Source: Zanthoxylum bungeanum
Lineage: Eukaryota; Streptophyta; Magnoliopsida; Sapindales; Rutaceae
DNA length: 64,000 nucleotides
Assembly (NCBI GenBank): GCA_019454045.1
Contig: SKCR01017745.1
Location: 122,879 to 186,878 of the forward strand
Direction of reading: 5' to 3'
Shown here: positions 33,902-45,124 of the stretch, piece after piece
Layout of the letters: every line of letters begins with the position of its first letter
How positions within the stretch are numbered: the stretch's first letter is position 1
The notes under the pieces: generated by a model
Told to the model about the DNA's origin: nothing
Databases searched by the model: none
What the model saw: only the letters and a program-made list of their open reading frames with translations
Position numbers and translations under genes: made by a program

Positions 33902-36900
33902 ATGGTCTATGGATTCAGTGACTGCAATGGGTAGAGTGTTGAGGTCTTGTATACGTGGTATGTCCGGGATGCCCGTATACAAGGCACTACCTCTCCAATA
34001 TCTGATCCTCGAGTACGTCCTCAAAGACTTATAAACAGGTTAGTAAGAATTCCTGAGCTATTCGAATATTATTTCTTATGAAGACCCTACTCTTTCTCCA
34101 AGTTAAGAATTCTTCTATAGTTATTCTGGTATATTATCAAAAGGTCATGATAAACTATGGGAACAGATAGTAAAGTCTAACAATACCCACCCAAGAGAAT
34201 ATAATAGAAAAAGAAAGCTATAAGAAAGTAAGGAATGAAGTATAGATGCTTAAGAAACTAGAGACAATAAGAAATAGAGATTCAGAATTAGATAGATAAG
34301 AAAGTGCCAAAACCTATAGTAGTAAGGAGAATAGAATAAGCCTGAACAAGAGTAAAATGTCATGTAGAAATAAGTAGGGTTTCTTCCTTTCTCGAAAGAT
34401 TATTTCCTTCCTAGTAAGACTCCTTCCATCATTAGAAAAATTCCTTCAAATAGATCCAATAGCCTTGAATACCTCCTATAGATAACAAGTTCCACGAGTA
34501 ACGAAGGGTAGACAGAAAGATAAAATAAGCAAGAAATCACAACTAGACGTGGGAGTTTCAAATAGACATGAGATACCAAAAATGACGTAGAGATTCTAGA
34601 CACCCAAACCCAGATTCCAACCGCTTAGTAATACCAGTTAAGGAAATTATCCTGACGGAGTCAATCTCATACCTATCTTACATTAGTAATAGACTCTACC
34701 AGGACATAAAATACCAGAATAAGGACATCGATATCCGTCGAGATGCAGATTTTTATTCCATTCTTTATCAGAATAGATAAAGATAATCATAAAAAGTCGA
34801 GTACCTATAATGTGATATCCTAAGACAGAAACATAGAACATTGAAAGATATATTAACCAGAAAAGGACCAAGAAGGATTCTAAGGCTAAAGAGGGGAGAA
34901 CTTAGCATAGACCAAGATCGGTAAGTTACAATACTAGTAAGAACCTATAGATCAGACTAATGCTAGTAGAAATATTTATAAGTTTAAAAGGACCGACCCA
35001 TGAGATTTGGGATATTCGAGAGTTAGCAATGATACCAATACAAACAGTAATACTAAATAGCATAGTTGTAACGTATAGCAAGAGTAGAGAGCGGAGATTT
35101 AGAGGGAAGCCCACAAGAATGAATCATCAATAGTCTCAGCAGTATGTCTTAGAACTAAGAAATAAGATCTAGAGATAGTATAGAAGGATGCGGGGAAGTA
35201 ATAAGAAGTTCAGTGTAGAGAGTAGCATAGATAATATAGCTTAAGAATGGTAATGTAAATGGAGACCTTAGATTAGGTGATAAAAGTTGCTAACCAGGTC
35301 CCGATAGAACGAATGACGACTTTTCCTTCTATATCCCCGATTCTAGTAAGTATATAGGCACCTAACCAGACTATCACCGAGCTTAAGTAAATAACAGAAA
35401 TGTGTATCCATAGATCTATATGGAATGGATGTACTCACCCCTCAACCTATAGCCTAGTAAGGAGAAGAACCAGTAAATAAGAGTATTTGAAAAAATGAAT
35501 GGATCAAAAGATGACTAGATAGCCGAACTAATAAGTTCAATGGAACATAGATAAGAATCATGATATATCAATATTCTATATGAGATAAAATAATTTGAAG
35601 TCACAGTAAGTCAAGTCAAATCTAGAAGTTATCGTAAATTGGAAGCCCTTAAAGGAGTAAAGGCTCAAAAGAATGAAGGAACCAAGAGTGCGATTCTCTA
35701 GAATATAATGTATAATTTATAAGGAGCCTCATTATACCGGGATGGAAGAACTAGTAGGAGAATGGTACCTGAACCAAAAAAAAAATATTTAGTAGGAGAT
35801 GCCCCAAGCAATCAAATTTGATGGAGTCCATAGGGAAGTAAAGACGTAAGGCGTTCAAGGAATTGAGATAAGGAAGCAATCTAAGTAACATAATAAACTT
35901 CATAAAAAGGAATAACAAAGAGAGTATAGTAGGACTTTGAGAGAGAGTGACCCTTAAGAAGCTTTTCTGTAAGAGGTAATAAGGTCAACAGACAGAAAAT
36001 AATCAGGAGTAAAGTCGAAGGGGATAATTCAGATAGTACCTAGTAGAAGTACCTTAGTGTGGGAGCCAAGACCAGTAAACATGGAAGTCACAGGCTTATA
36101 GCTGAACAACACGTATAAATACAGCACATGTAACTAGTGAGATTACCAAAATCGGAAAGACTTCAGGATCAAACCCCCACCCTCTCAACCCTCATTATAC
36201 AACAGTAGCAAAGATGGACCTTGATGATCTCGCCTCAAGATACTCCCAAAAGCAAGTGAATGCGTAGTGGAAGAAGACCGAAACATAAAACCTCCAGACT
36301 TAGTATAGGAGCAGAATATAAGAAGAAGATAGCTCTAAGCAAAAGATATTAGATAAACAATGACAAAGGTATATAAGTTCTAAGATAGACTTTTGATGGT
36401 TAAGTACAGAAGAACTACAAAATGACTAGGAATGCCTATATTAGTGATGAAATGAAACTGAATTTACATTAAATATAAAACAGAAGGAAGATAACAAGTA
36501 TAACCATATGTTCACTTTGCAACCCACCGCTATAAATAATGTTTAGATGATTTGAAACAAATTTATTAAGGTAACAAGTAGGATAACCAAAGGAAACCAA
36601 GTATATGGATATAATTGATACCAGGACATCACTTGATATAATAAGAAAGTAGAAATAAGAGAAAATGGGATAACCAGGCAATGAGAACAAGGCAGTGTTA
36701 AAAGGTGGATAACCAGATTCATGTTAGTAATGAATTCAAGGTACGAGAAGAGCATGAACATTAACCAGAACCCAATCACTAGCATCAATGATAATAGTAA
36801 GGGATACCATCTAAAAACCAGTGTACGTATAGTTAGGCTTAATATAAGTGTCCTGTTCCAGAGGCTTTAGCCAATTAAAAAAAAAATCGTTAGAATTACG

Positions 36901-37391
36901 TCAAAAGTTAATAATTTAAAGTTATGAGGTATTGGGAAACCATGATGATAAACTTGGAGCATATGAAGAATTGATCATAAGCTATGAGGTCCTAATCCCC
37001 ACAGATAGGCAAAGATATGAGAACTTGAAGAAGGGACTGTTAAGCAATTAAGGCTTAGAAAATAGATAAAGGGAGTCAGATATAGAAATTAAGAGGAAGA
37101 ACGCTAGGATCAAATCGAGCATGTGAAACCGAGGAAAGGGAACCTATCTGTAAGAGACACAAGTATCCTTAAAGACATGGTAGCACTATCTACGAAGAAT
37201 TCATATGCATATCTAATAAGGACATATGACATCAATATGATTTGGGTATGAATATACTTCTTAATGATCAGATTGGAGATCAATGATTCAACTGGAGTAG
37301 TTCTGGATACGACCGTATTAGCACTTAGGCATCAATTTCGTTCAAGACCTTTCAAGTTAAGTGTGATAGGGAAAAATAAATAAAAACAAGA
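33902..37391 (+). other. G2 interior, non-coding as far as visible
   Basis: 3.5 kb of A/G-rich, stop-filled sequence with only short antisense ORFs (34400-36788) of hydrophobic low-complexity content. No gag, RT or integrase motif was found in any frame. It may be a very old chromovirus interior or a non-autonomous filler. It ends where the Athila-A LTR starts. Confidence 0.55.
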
Positions 37392-38885
37392 TGAGTGATG
37401 ATCACAATTTAAAGATGTTACGCAAGCGCACGTATCGCTCATGTAGTATAAAAAAAATATCGATCCCACGAGGACTTATTACTCGCGTTATTAATTGTCG
37501 AAGCTAATTACCTACGAGTATCTAATTGATATTGACTGTTGTTGGTTGAAGATGACTATAACTAAAACAAATAAATAAAACCAAAATAAATTCAAAAGTA
37601 ATTAATAAAGAGAAAATATATGGGGTTGCGAATCTACACAATATTCTTCTAAAGATGAATTGATTCTCCTACATATGTGCAATATTTTGGTTTGTTAACC
37701 TGGAACACTAAAACATCCCCAAGCCTATTCGATGGTCGAGTGGAAATATACAAAGTAACTCAATTAACTGTATTCCTATGCTAAATAAGAAATCCCACAT
37801 TCATTGAGTTCAAGTTCCAATTATAGGTACACCGGCCTTACATGTATATGTCTATCCTGAAGGGAAATCCCTTGAAGTGAGATAGTGTGCTATTGAATCT
37901 ATGGCTAAGCCTAAAGTCCCTTCGTCAAGTTCATCTAAGTTTACCGCATAAGTCTTATTGGTGATCAATCAACAAGAAACATTAAGATCTAGATTTAATA
38001 AACAAATCAAAACATCATACATAATATAAGAAAATCAATTTATAAACTCATGGATATTATGCTTCATCACAACCCTAAATTATATATTTAGTTACAAAAC
38101 ATAATTAAACTACAATAATAAAATAAAATAGGAATATAGTTAATTGAGTTAGGGGATCCACTTTTAATATTTCAAATATAGAAATCTCACTTTTTATAAT
38201 ATATAAATTGTCATTCTTGCCCAAGGAATTAATTATGCCAAAATATATACAATCAGCCATAAAGGCGGTGATATCATTTGTCCATAAAACCAGCCATATA
38301 GGCGGTACTCAATTATATAAATCCAGCCATATAGGCGGTAGCAAAGTTTTTCAATAATTAATCAAATTTAATAATTAGATTATAATTTATATATTATAAT
38401 ATAAGTGAGATTAATCTAAATTATCATATTAAAAGTTTCACCATTTACCCAGCAAAAAGAAATTATATAAACATACTTTAAATAAAAACACATAATTTTA
38501 TTATTGAAATAAAAAGAAAAGACAAGAAAACTAAACAAGCAAGATACAATCCTGAAACTAAGGAAAATATGAGAGAAATGAATCAAATCAAATGCTATTT
38601 ATGGGAAAAATTTTGGTCCCGTAGCAGGGGAAACTTTCGGTGTTGAAAGGGACAGTGTCGCGACGTAGAGAACATTGTCTGTCGCGACGCTCAGTGAAAT
38701 TTCCAGTTTTGCCCTTTTTGTTCCATATTTTGTCGTTTTAGTCTCGAGTTGATTCCATTAAGTCCCGCTATCATATCTATATGCAAAAGAACCAAAAACA
38801 CATCAAAACGTTCATAAAACTCGAGATACCATACAAAATATTATGTTAAAGGGGTGGTAAATATTGACATATTTTCCGCTTATCA
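37392..38885 (-). repeat. Athila-A 3' LTR
   Basis: On the minus strand it starts TGATAAGCGGAAAATATG right after a PPT and ends in GATCATCACTCA. It is collinear with Athila-B and Athila-C LTRs: shared GCAAGCGCACGTATCGCTCA, ATCGATCCCACGAGGACTTA, CCAGCCATATAGGCGGTA repeats and the TCGCGA palindromes at 38656-38690. A TATA box (CCCATAAATAG) lies at 38595-38605, just downstream of the palindromes in element orientation. Confidence 0.85.
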
Positions 38886-38905
38886 TACCCCCAAGCCTAA
38901 CATTT
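38886..38905 (-). other. Athila-A polypurine tract
   Basis: The minus strand reads TGTTAGGCTTGGGGGTA directly before the LTR start TGATAAG. A GAGGACTAG block precedes it, as in typical Athila 3' ends. Confidence 0.8.
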
Positions 38906-40421
38906 TTCTAGTCCTCGAGCAAAAAAAACAAAACAAAATGAAATAAACAACTAAAACCAAATTAACCTAAGCCATTTTCGTAGGGATCACGATTTCATTT
39001 AGCGTATACAATAAGTCTTTAAACCCCTAGGTGTCCCTAGTGGACGAGTTATAATCTCTTGAGGGTTTGCAGCGATGATACCCACAAACGTCAATCAAAT
39101 GCACATGTAATCACACAAAACTAAATAAAAGATAAACGAAACAAAATAAACAATCATGGTAGTTATATACATAATGTCCTATGAGAATATCTAGCAATGA
39201 AGTTAAAGGAACCTTCAAAATGCAAACTACAACTAAAATCCATTCATTTGAATAAACCATCTAAATTAGAGTCCAAGTGTATTTATGTAAATAAGTCTAT
39301 TCACAACTTTGATTCTAAGTAAATTAACTTGGTGATTTTGTCTCAAAACTGAGTAATTGATGGGTTTAACTAACCTGAATATCTAAAATATTGTTATATC
39401 CATCTATATGTGCTTAGTGTGGTATGAACGACTTCTTTTTCTTTTTGTTTTTTTATAAGATACATTTTCAATCCTTATAACGAGCTTTGGGTCAGTGACT
39501 CCCAAACCATTTGACTTTAGGGCACTAGCTATTAAGACACCCCTACAGACTTAATTGCTCAGATCTCAAATGTTAAAAGCTCTACCGTTTGACGTGAACA
39601 ATCAATGCTTACTGAGGCAAGATGTTAGGTTACTAAGTAGAAACTTAATTATCATCATCATCAATTTTTTATTGATAAGAAGATCATATCATACCACACA
39701 TCATAATTAAATACAGACATAAACAGATTTTCAAGCAAACGGTCATTCATCAGTCGCTGATTCTTTCAACTAGTCACTTTGTTAATTCATTAGTATCTCA
39801 CTGTTATAGAATTATTTTCTAGTGCATACAAGTTTGACATAGATACTCTTCTCAAAGTATAGGATAAAAACGAAGTTAACTCTTATCGTTTCCTAAAACT
39901 TCACAATAAGACAAACAACCCCATCATTAGACTTTTTTTTTTGGGAATTGTGTATGCAAATAGGGAATTGCTTGATGAAAATATCCATTATGATGCGTCT
40001 CAAAAGTCAATGATATGTCATCTAAAGACTCCTTACTCAAGCCATCTCTTGTTAATTGAATTTTATCTTTGCGATTGTTAGACACTATTCTTAAAGTACG
40101 ACAACGTGTGTTGCATGTCCAGTGTGCTTATTTATAACAAACACCTTGATGGCTCCCGTCTTCACTGGTAGATTGACTTGCTCTACCTTAATTTCTCCAT
40201 TTGTGTTTTTCCTACAAAAATAATACACCAAATAAATCATAAATTATCATGCAATAAATTTAATTAAAAATAAAAATTTATGTGGGTTGCCTCCCTGTTA
40301 GCTCTAATTTTAATGTCTTCAGCCAGATGTATTTGGCAGCCTTCCTTCAAGGAGGTTTCAATGTGGCTTTGGACGTCCTAGATAGTATAGTTCCATGAGC
40401 GTTGCTCTTCATGCGCCTTTT
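38906..40421 (-). pseudogene. Athila-A 3' region with relic of the Cys-rich ORF
   Basis: This is the part of an Athila between pol and PPT. At 39980-40200 the minus strand keeps a broken copy of the ORF seen intact in Athila-B (shared SKESLDDISL, ETHHNG, TCNTRCR). At 39195-39930 it carries the module also found in the LARD. At 39480-39550 it has the GAGCTTTGGGTCAGTGACTC block that is duplicated in Athila-B. No LOG sequence is present. The sequence stops at 40421 where Athila-B begins, so the pol part of Athila-A is not visible. Confidence 0.7.
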
Positions 40422-42187
40422 TGTTCGGTGATATCACTCACGTAATGCAAGCGCACGTATCATTCATGTAGTATAAAATGTATCGATCCCACGATGACTT
40501 AATACATTAGCTATCAATTTATGAAGTTTAATGTTTACAAGTACCTAATAGATTGGTTTGTTGATTGGATGATGATTTTTGCTAAAACAAATAAATAAAA
40601 CAGTGCGAAAGTAAATTAAAGGAAAATTCAATGTTATAAAACTATCTAGGGTTGTGAATCATTCCCATATCTTTTAAAGATGAAGTTGTTGTCTCATGTT
40701 TGTGCAATATATCGGTTTATTAACCTAGAACACGAAGATATGCAAAAGCCTTTATTGATGGTCAGATGCAAACACCCAGTATAACCCAATTAATCATATG
40801 TCTATGTTAACTAAGTTACCTGAATTCATTAAGATTAAGTTCCAATTGTGGATACCCCCGCCCAACAGGTATATGTCTATCCTGGAAGGAAATCTATTAA
40901 GGGGTATCTAATCCTTAAGTGAGATTGTGGGCTATTAAGTCTAAGGCTGAAACCTAAAATCCCTTCGTCAAGTTCATTTTAAGTTTAGCACATCAATCTT
41001 ATTAATGGCCAGTTAACAAGAAGCATTAAGCTTAAGACTTAATAAATAAACATTTATATTACCCAATACATAAAATAACCACTTATAAACCGGTGATATT
41101 GGAATTCATCACAACCCCATATATGAGATTTAGTTACAACACATATCTAAGACTAGTAAAAACTTGACATAAAGTAAAGCTTGGAAATTAAAAAGATAAA
41201 ATAAATATTAAATAAAATGATGGGGGTTAAAGGATCCACTTTTATTACTTCTAATTTAGATATCTCCCTTATTATAATATATAAAATTTGCATGACATTA
41301 CCAACCGACCATATAGGCGGTATCCTGATTAAGTGAGATTTATGATTAATTCAAACCGACCATAAAGGCGGTATCCAGTTTAGTCAGGTTAAAATCAATT
41401 TAATTAAGTCCAACCGACCATAAATGTGGTATCTCATTAAGTCAGGTTTTAAAATAGTTTGTATATTATAATTAAGAGAGATTAATCTAAATATTAGTAA
41501 TAAAAGCTTTACCCTTCACTTCAGCAGAGGAGAGTTACATTCTAATACTGAAAAGTAAAATAAAGACTGAAAAGTAAAATAAAGAAAGAACTATTGCGTA
41601 AAATAAAAATAAAATACAAGAAAGCTATAAATAAACAAACAAGATACAATCTTCTTAGTATTCTTAAGGAAATCCCCAGAAGAATGTATGAATTGGAATT
41701 CTGATTTCGGCCTCAATTTATAGGCAAAATTTTGGTCCACGCGTCGTGATGCGCCGTTGATTCAACAGGATGATGACATGTGACTGTCAGTAGAATTATG
41801 AGCTCGGCATCGTGACAAGTGAAGTTGTGCGCATCGCGACGCTGATGTAAGCAATGACGTGTAGTGTCGGCAACATGTGATGATGACATGTGTCCGGCGC
41901 ATGATAGCAAGATTGTTGCGATGTTGACACATGGCCGACGCATGTTAGCAAGTGCGTATGACAACAAGTTTCTCTAATTTTGACACGTGTTCGACACATT
42001 GTAGCGGTCACGACAAAGAAGTGTTTCGCGTCATGACGTAGAATTCCAATTTTGCCCTTTTTGTTCTTTTTTTGCTGTTTTGGCCCCGATTTGATTCCAG
42101 TGAGTCCTGAAATCTTATTTAACACCAAAATATTCACAAAACTCAAGAAACTATCCAAAATATTAAGTCAAAGGGGCGGTAAATAAA
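40422..42187 (-). repeat. Athila-B 3' LTR
   Basis: The left edge is TGTTCGGTGATATCACTCACG. The first 690 bp match 50501-51190 closely (mid-90s per cent by eye). It includes ACCGACCATATAGGCGGTAT repeats (41305-41430), a TATA box (CCTATAAATT, 41715-41724) and TCGCGA-type palindromes at 41740-42040. The right end lacks the final ~30 bp and PPT seen in Athila-A. Confidence 0.85.
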
Positions 42188-42861
42188 ATAAAATAAATAA
42201 CTGAAACTAAATTAAACTAAGCCACTTTCGTAGGGATCACGATTGCATTTAGCGTATGCAACAAGCCTTTAAACCCCTAGGTGTCCCTAGTGGACGAGTT
42301 GTAGTCTCGTGATGGATTATATTAACGATACCCACAAACGTCAAATGCACACAAAAGCAAAAAAATAAATAAGTTAGTGACTAAACAAGTGAAACTTCTT
42401 ATCCAAGTTAATAATTGTTTTCTTTCTTTCTAAATTACCAAATAAGTAAATTCTCTGATTATTTTTATCATTCTCCATATACACAACCAACAAGGTATTA
42501 ATCAGCTCATTGTGCCCACAATATTCATAAGTGTAGTTGAAAAGAGAGTAACATTTTTGTCCTAAAGTTATATCAGAATTCACACCTTTTTTAGCAATGG
42601 AATTTTTTTTTTTTTTTACAATATCTTCAATCCATTTAGTGAGCTTTGGGCCAGTGACTCCCAAGCCAGTTGGCTTTAGAGTACTAGGTGTTAAGACACC
42701 CTTACAGACTTAATTACTCGGGTATCAGATATCTTTTTTTATATATAACATCTTCAATCCATGTAGCGAGCTTTGGGCCAGTGACTCTCAAGCCAGTTGA
42801 CTTTAGGGCACTAGGTGTTAAGATACCCCTACGGACTTCATTACTCGGATCTCAGATGTAA

Positions 42862-42936
<75 letters not shown>

Positions 42937-43550
42937 TTATTATTATTATTATTATATTATTATTATTATTATTATTATTATATTATTATTATTCCATCAC
43001 TTTTTCATATGCTTCATACAATTAAACTAGAGCACTGAATATTACAAACTTTTCAATTACAACTCATGGCCGTATGTTACCATGCATGTTGATAATACAT
43101 GTCAACTGAGCATATGAAGATCCAATTTAGTTAGTATTATGGAGAATTCACGAATTAAATAATTCAAAAGGAAATAAACAAAAATTAACTTGTTACGAAG
43201 GTTGAGATACGTCTCAGGAGTGGAAATTCCTTACACAGCTATATCATACCAATTTCACCTGATTATTCAAGTTAAAAACACAAAAACAAAATATTTTTTT
43301 GAAATTTTGAAATTTTGAAAACTTTTGACTAAAAATCAAATAACAACACAATGAAAAATAAAAACCAAATACTAGTCAACTATTCCCCTCCCCAAACCTA
43401 ATTGAGACATTATCCCCAATGTCTAAAAAAGTAGAAGAAGAGTTTAGAAAACTATACCTGGTTAGCTTAAATTCTACATCTGAAAAGAAAAAAAAATTAA
43501 AAGTTATGATCCAGATTAATCCAACGCTTCTTACCACGATCATTATCAGA
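42188..43550 (-). other. Athila-B 3' non-coding region
   Basis: It starts with sequence common to Athila-A (GTAGGGATCACGATT, CCCTAGTGGACGAGTTG). It then has a ~105-bp block (GAGCTTTGGGCCAGTGACTC...) present twice in tandem at about 42637-42735 and 42760-42860, a (TTA)n run, and unassigned AT-rich text. A second PPT-like stretch (minus strand ATTAGGTTTGGGGAGGGGAA) is near 43382-43400. The antisense ORF 42374-42664 lies mainly in the repeated block and is not recognised. Confidence 0.65.
42868..42993 (+). repeat. (TTA)n microsatellite
   Basis: About 40 TTA/TAT triplets with a few interruptions. Confidence 0.97.
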
Positions 43551-44188
43551 CTAGTTAATCTTGGATAGGATATAGTCAATTTGTAGTTCAAAGGCTAAAA
43601 TTTGGTCAATTAAATCATGTGCAGTTCTGGTAGTGAAGAGGATATCTTTTACAGATTTTGACACGAACCCATTTCTCCGGGCATCATCAAGAAACACACA
43701 AAGAAAGTCATAAAATCCATCAGCATTAAACAGTCGAATTGGTTTCTGGTGTATGTTCAAGTCCGCCCAAGATAGTACTGTAAAAATTTCCTCCATCGTG
43801 CCCAAGCCACCTGGCAAAGCAATAAAAGCTCATCATGGTTAATCATTTCCACAAGTCATCCAGACATACTTGGCACAATGCATTCATCTCTGTTTGATGG
43901 TCCTATAAGATTCCCTTCTGCCAAAGATTTTGGGATGATACCCAAAACTTGACTACCTCCTTCCTGTACGACCCTTTAAACGTACCCCATTAGTCCAAGA
44001 TTGCCACCTCCATATACTAGGTGCATATTCCTTTCAGCTATAACTCTACCCAATTCTTGTGCTACCGCAACAAATTCTGGCTTAGAACCGACACTAGTAC
44101 CGCAAAACACACAGATATTTACAACTCGTCTTCTTGAAGTTGCTTCCATTTTTTTATGTATTTCTTTCTCAAATATGGATGTCTTCAA
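43551..44188 (-). pseudogene. LOG-like: Captured LONELY GUY-like gene (cytokinin riboside 5'-monophosphate phosphoribohydrolase), intronless, broken
   Basis: LOG enzymes release active cytokinin from cytokinin nucleotides. The likely start is ATG at 44152 (MEATSRRRVVNICVFCG) or in-frame 44188. Visible in order are ICVFCGTSVGSKPEF, LGRVIAERNMHLVYGGG, NLGLMG (44188-43976), then GGSQVLGIIPKSLAEGNL and IVPSMSG (about 43960-43860). Then comes the signature PGGLGTMEEIFTVLSW and HQKPIRLFNADGFYDFL (43817-43551), ending at the C-terminal stop. About 200 codons cover the full family length without any intron, whereas plant LOG genes have several. It is broken by TAA at 43976-43978, TGA at 43856-43858 and one frameshift near 43832. 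It sits in the same orientation as Athila-B, in the env position. A host gene interrupted by the element is unlikely because retroelement sequence flanks both sides. Confidence 0.9.
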
Positions 44189-44459
44189 GAGTGCAATAAC
44201 GAGATGAATTTATAGAACCTGAAAAAGGGTGAGTAATAATAGCACTAGTACCTGCCAAATGACAATTATTAATTAAACAGTAAAATATATCGTGAAAGTC
44301 AACAAGTCTGGATCATGTCGGAGAAAATAAAGAAAATAACAAATCAAATCACAATTATTAGTTAACAACAAAGAGATAATAATATTTACAAGAAGTAACG
44401 GCTTGAATAACATCTATGCTTCAGGGACAAGCTTCCCATCCAATTTTCTTATAAATTGG
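44189..44459 (-). other. Spacer between the LOG copy and the Cys-rich ORF
   Basis: AT-rich, no ORF. It could contain the captured 5' UTR or the capture junction; I cannot locate the breakpoint. Confidence 0.4.
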
Positions 44460-44963
44460 TCAACACGGTCTTTTAAAGTCAGATTTCCGAGACTTAATTG
44501 TTTTCTTTCTTTTTCGAAACTGTACATGTAACATGTGAATTACGTGATGCATATATCCACTGGGATGCGTCTCAAGACTCAATGATATGTCATCTAAAGA
44601 CTCCTTACTCATGACATCCCTAATGAATTTAATTTTATCTTCACGGTTATCAGACATCATTCCTAAAGAACGACAATGAGTATTACATGTCATGCGTTCA
44701 CATTTATAGCAAACACCCATTCTTTTTGCTCTTCTTTTCTTAGCATAGGTGCTTCTTCCTAAACCAAGCAGATATGAAATAAAAGAGTCAGATGACTCAC
44801 CTACCAATCGGACTCGTGCTTCAATAATCCAACGAATGTCATTAGGAATACCTTTGTTCATCAGAATTCTCATTCGTTCCAAGTGAGCTTTGTAGACTTC
44901 CATTAGAGAGTTTTGATGGAGAGAAGGAAAACTCTTGTGAAGATTTGTGAGAACGTATTCCAT
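44460..44963 (-). CDS. Cys-rich ORF of 167 codons downstream of integrase, unknown function
   Basis: It starts MEYVLTNLHKSFPSLHQNSL and is open to a stop. An N-terminal helical half (AHLERMRILMNKGIPNDIRW, RVRLVGESSDSFISYLLGLG) is followed by a basic linker (AKKRRAKRMG). Then comes a possible metal-binding CX2CX4CX3C cluster (CYKCERMTCNTHC), a KFIRDVMSKESLDDISLSL segment and a basic C-terminus (RKRKKTIKSRKSDF). No signal peptide or clear membrane helix, so it does not look like a classical env protein. A decayed copy in Athila-A at 39980-40200 keeps the same Cys pattern, so it belongs to this element family and is not a recent capture. I do not recognise the family. It is the least damaged ORF of the element. 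Confidence 0.7.
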   Translation of the reverse strand: MEYVLTNLHKSFPSLHQNSLMEVYKAHLERMRILMNKGIPNDIRWIIEARVRLVGESSDSFISYLLGLGRSTYAKKRRAKRMGVCYKCERMTCNTHCRSLGMMSDNREDKIKFIRDVMSKESLDDISLSLETHPSGYMHHVIHMLHVQFRKRKKTIKSRKSDFKRPC

Positions 44964-45124
44964 TATGAAATGTGACTTTACCTATAAAAATTAAACACAT
45001 AAAAATAAAACACACCAAATCTCAATATATACACAAATTGCATGGGTTGCCTCCCTACTAGCGCTAAGTTTAACATCGTCAGCTATACATGACTGCTCGA
45101 ACGTTAGGTCGGATCTTCAAGTGT
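44964..45124 (-). other. Spacer with the Athila GGGTTGCCTCCC motif
   Basis: CATGGGTTGCCTCCCTACTA occurs here and as TGGGTTGCCTCCCTGTTA at about 40281 in Athila-A. The word is common downstream of pol in Athila elements as I recall them. Confidence 0.5.

Noticed and set aside
33902..37391. A chromovirus gag-pol in the G2 interior
   Set aside because: I looked for RT, RNase H, integrase and chromodomain motifs in all frames and found none I could support.
43551..44188. A functional host LOG gene at this place
   Set aside because: Intronless, two stops, one frameshift, and Athila sequence on both sides.
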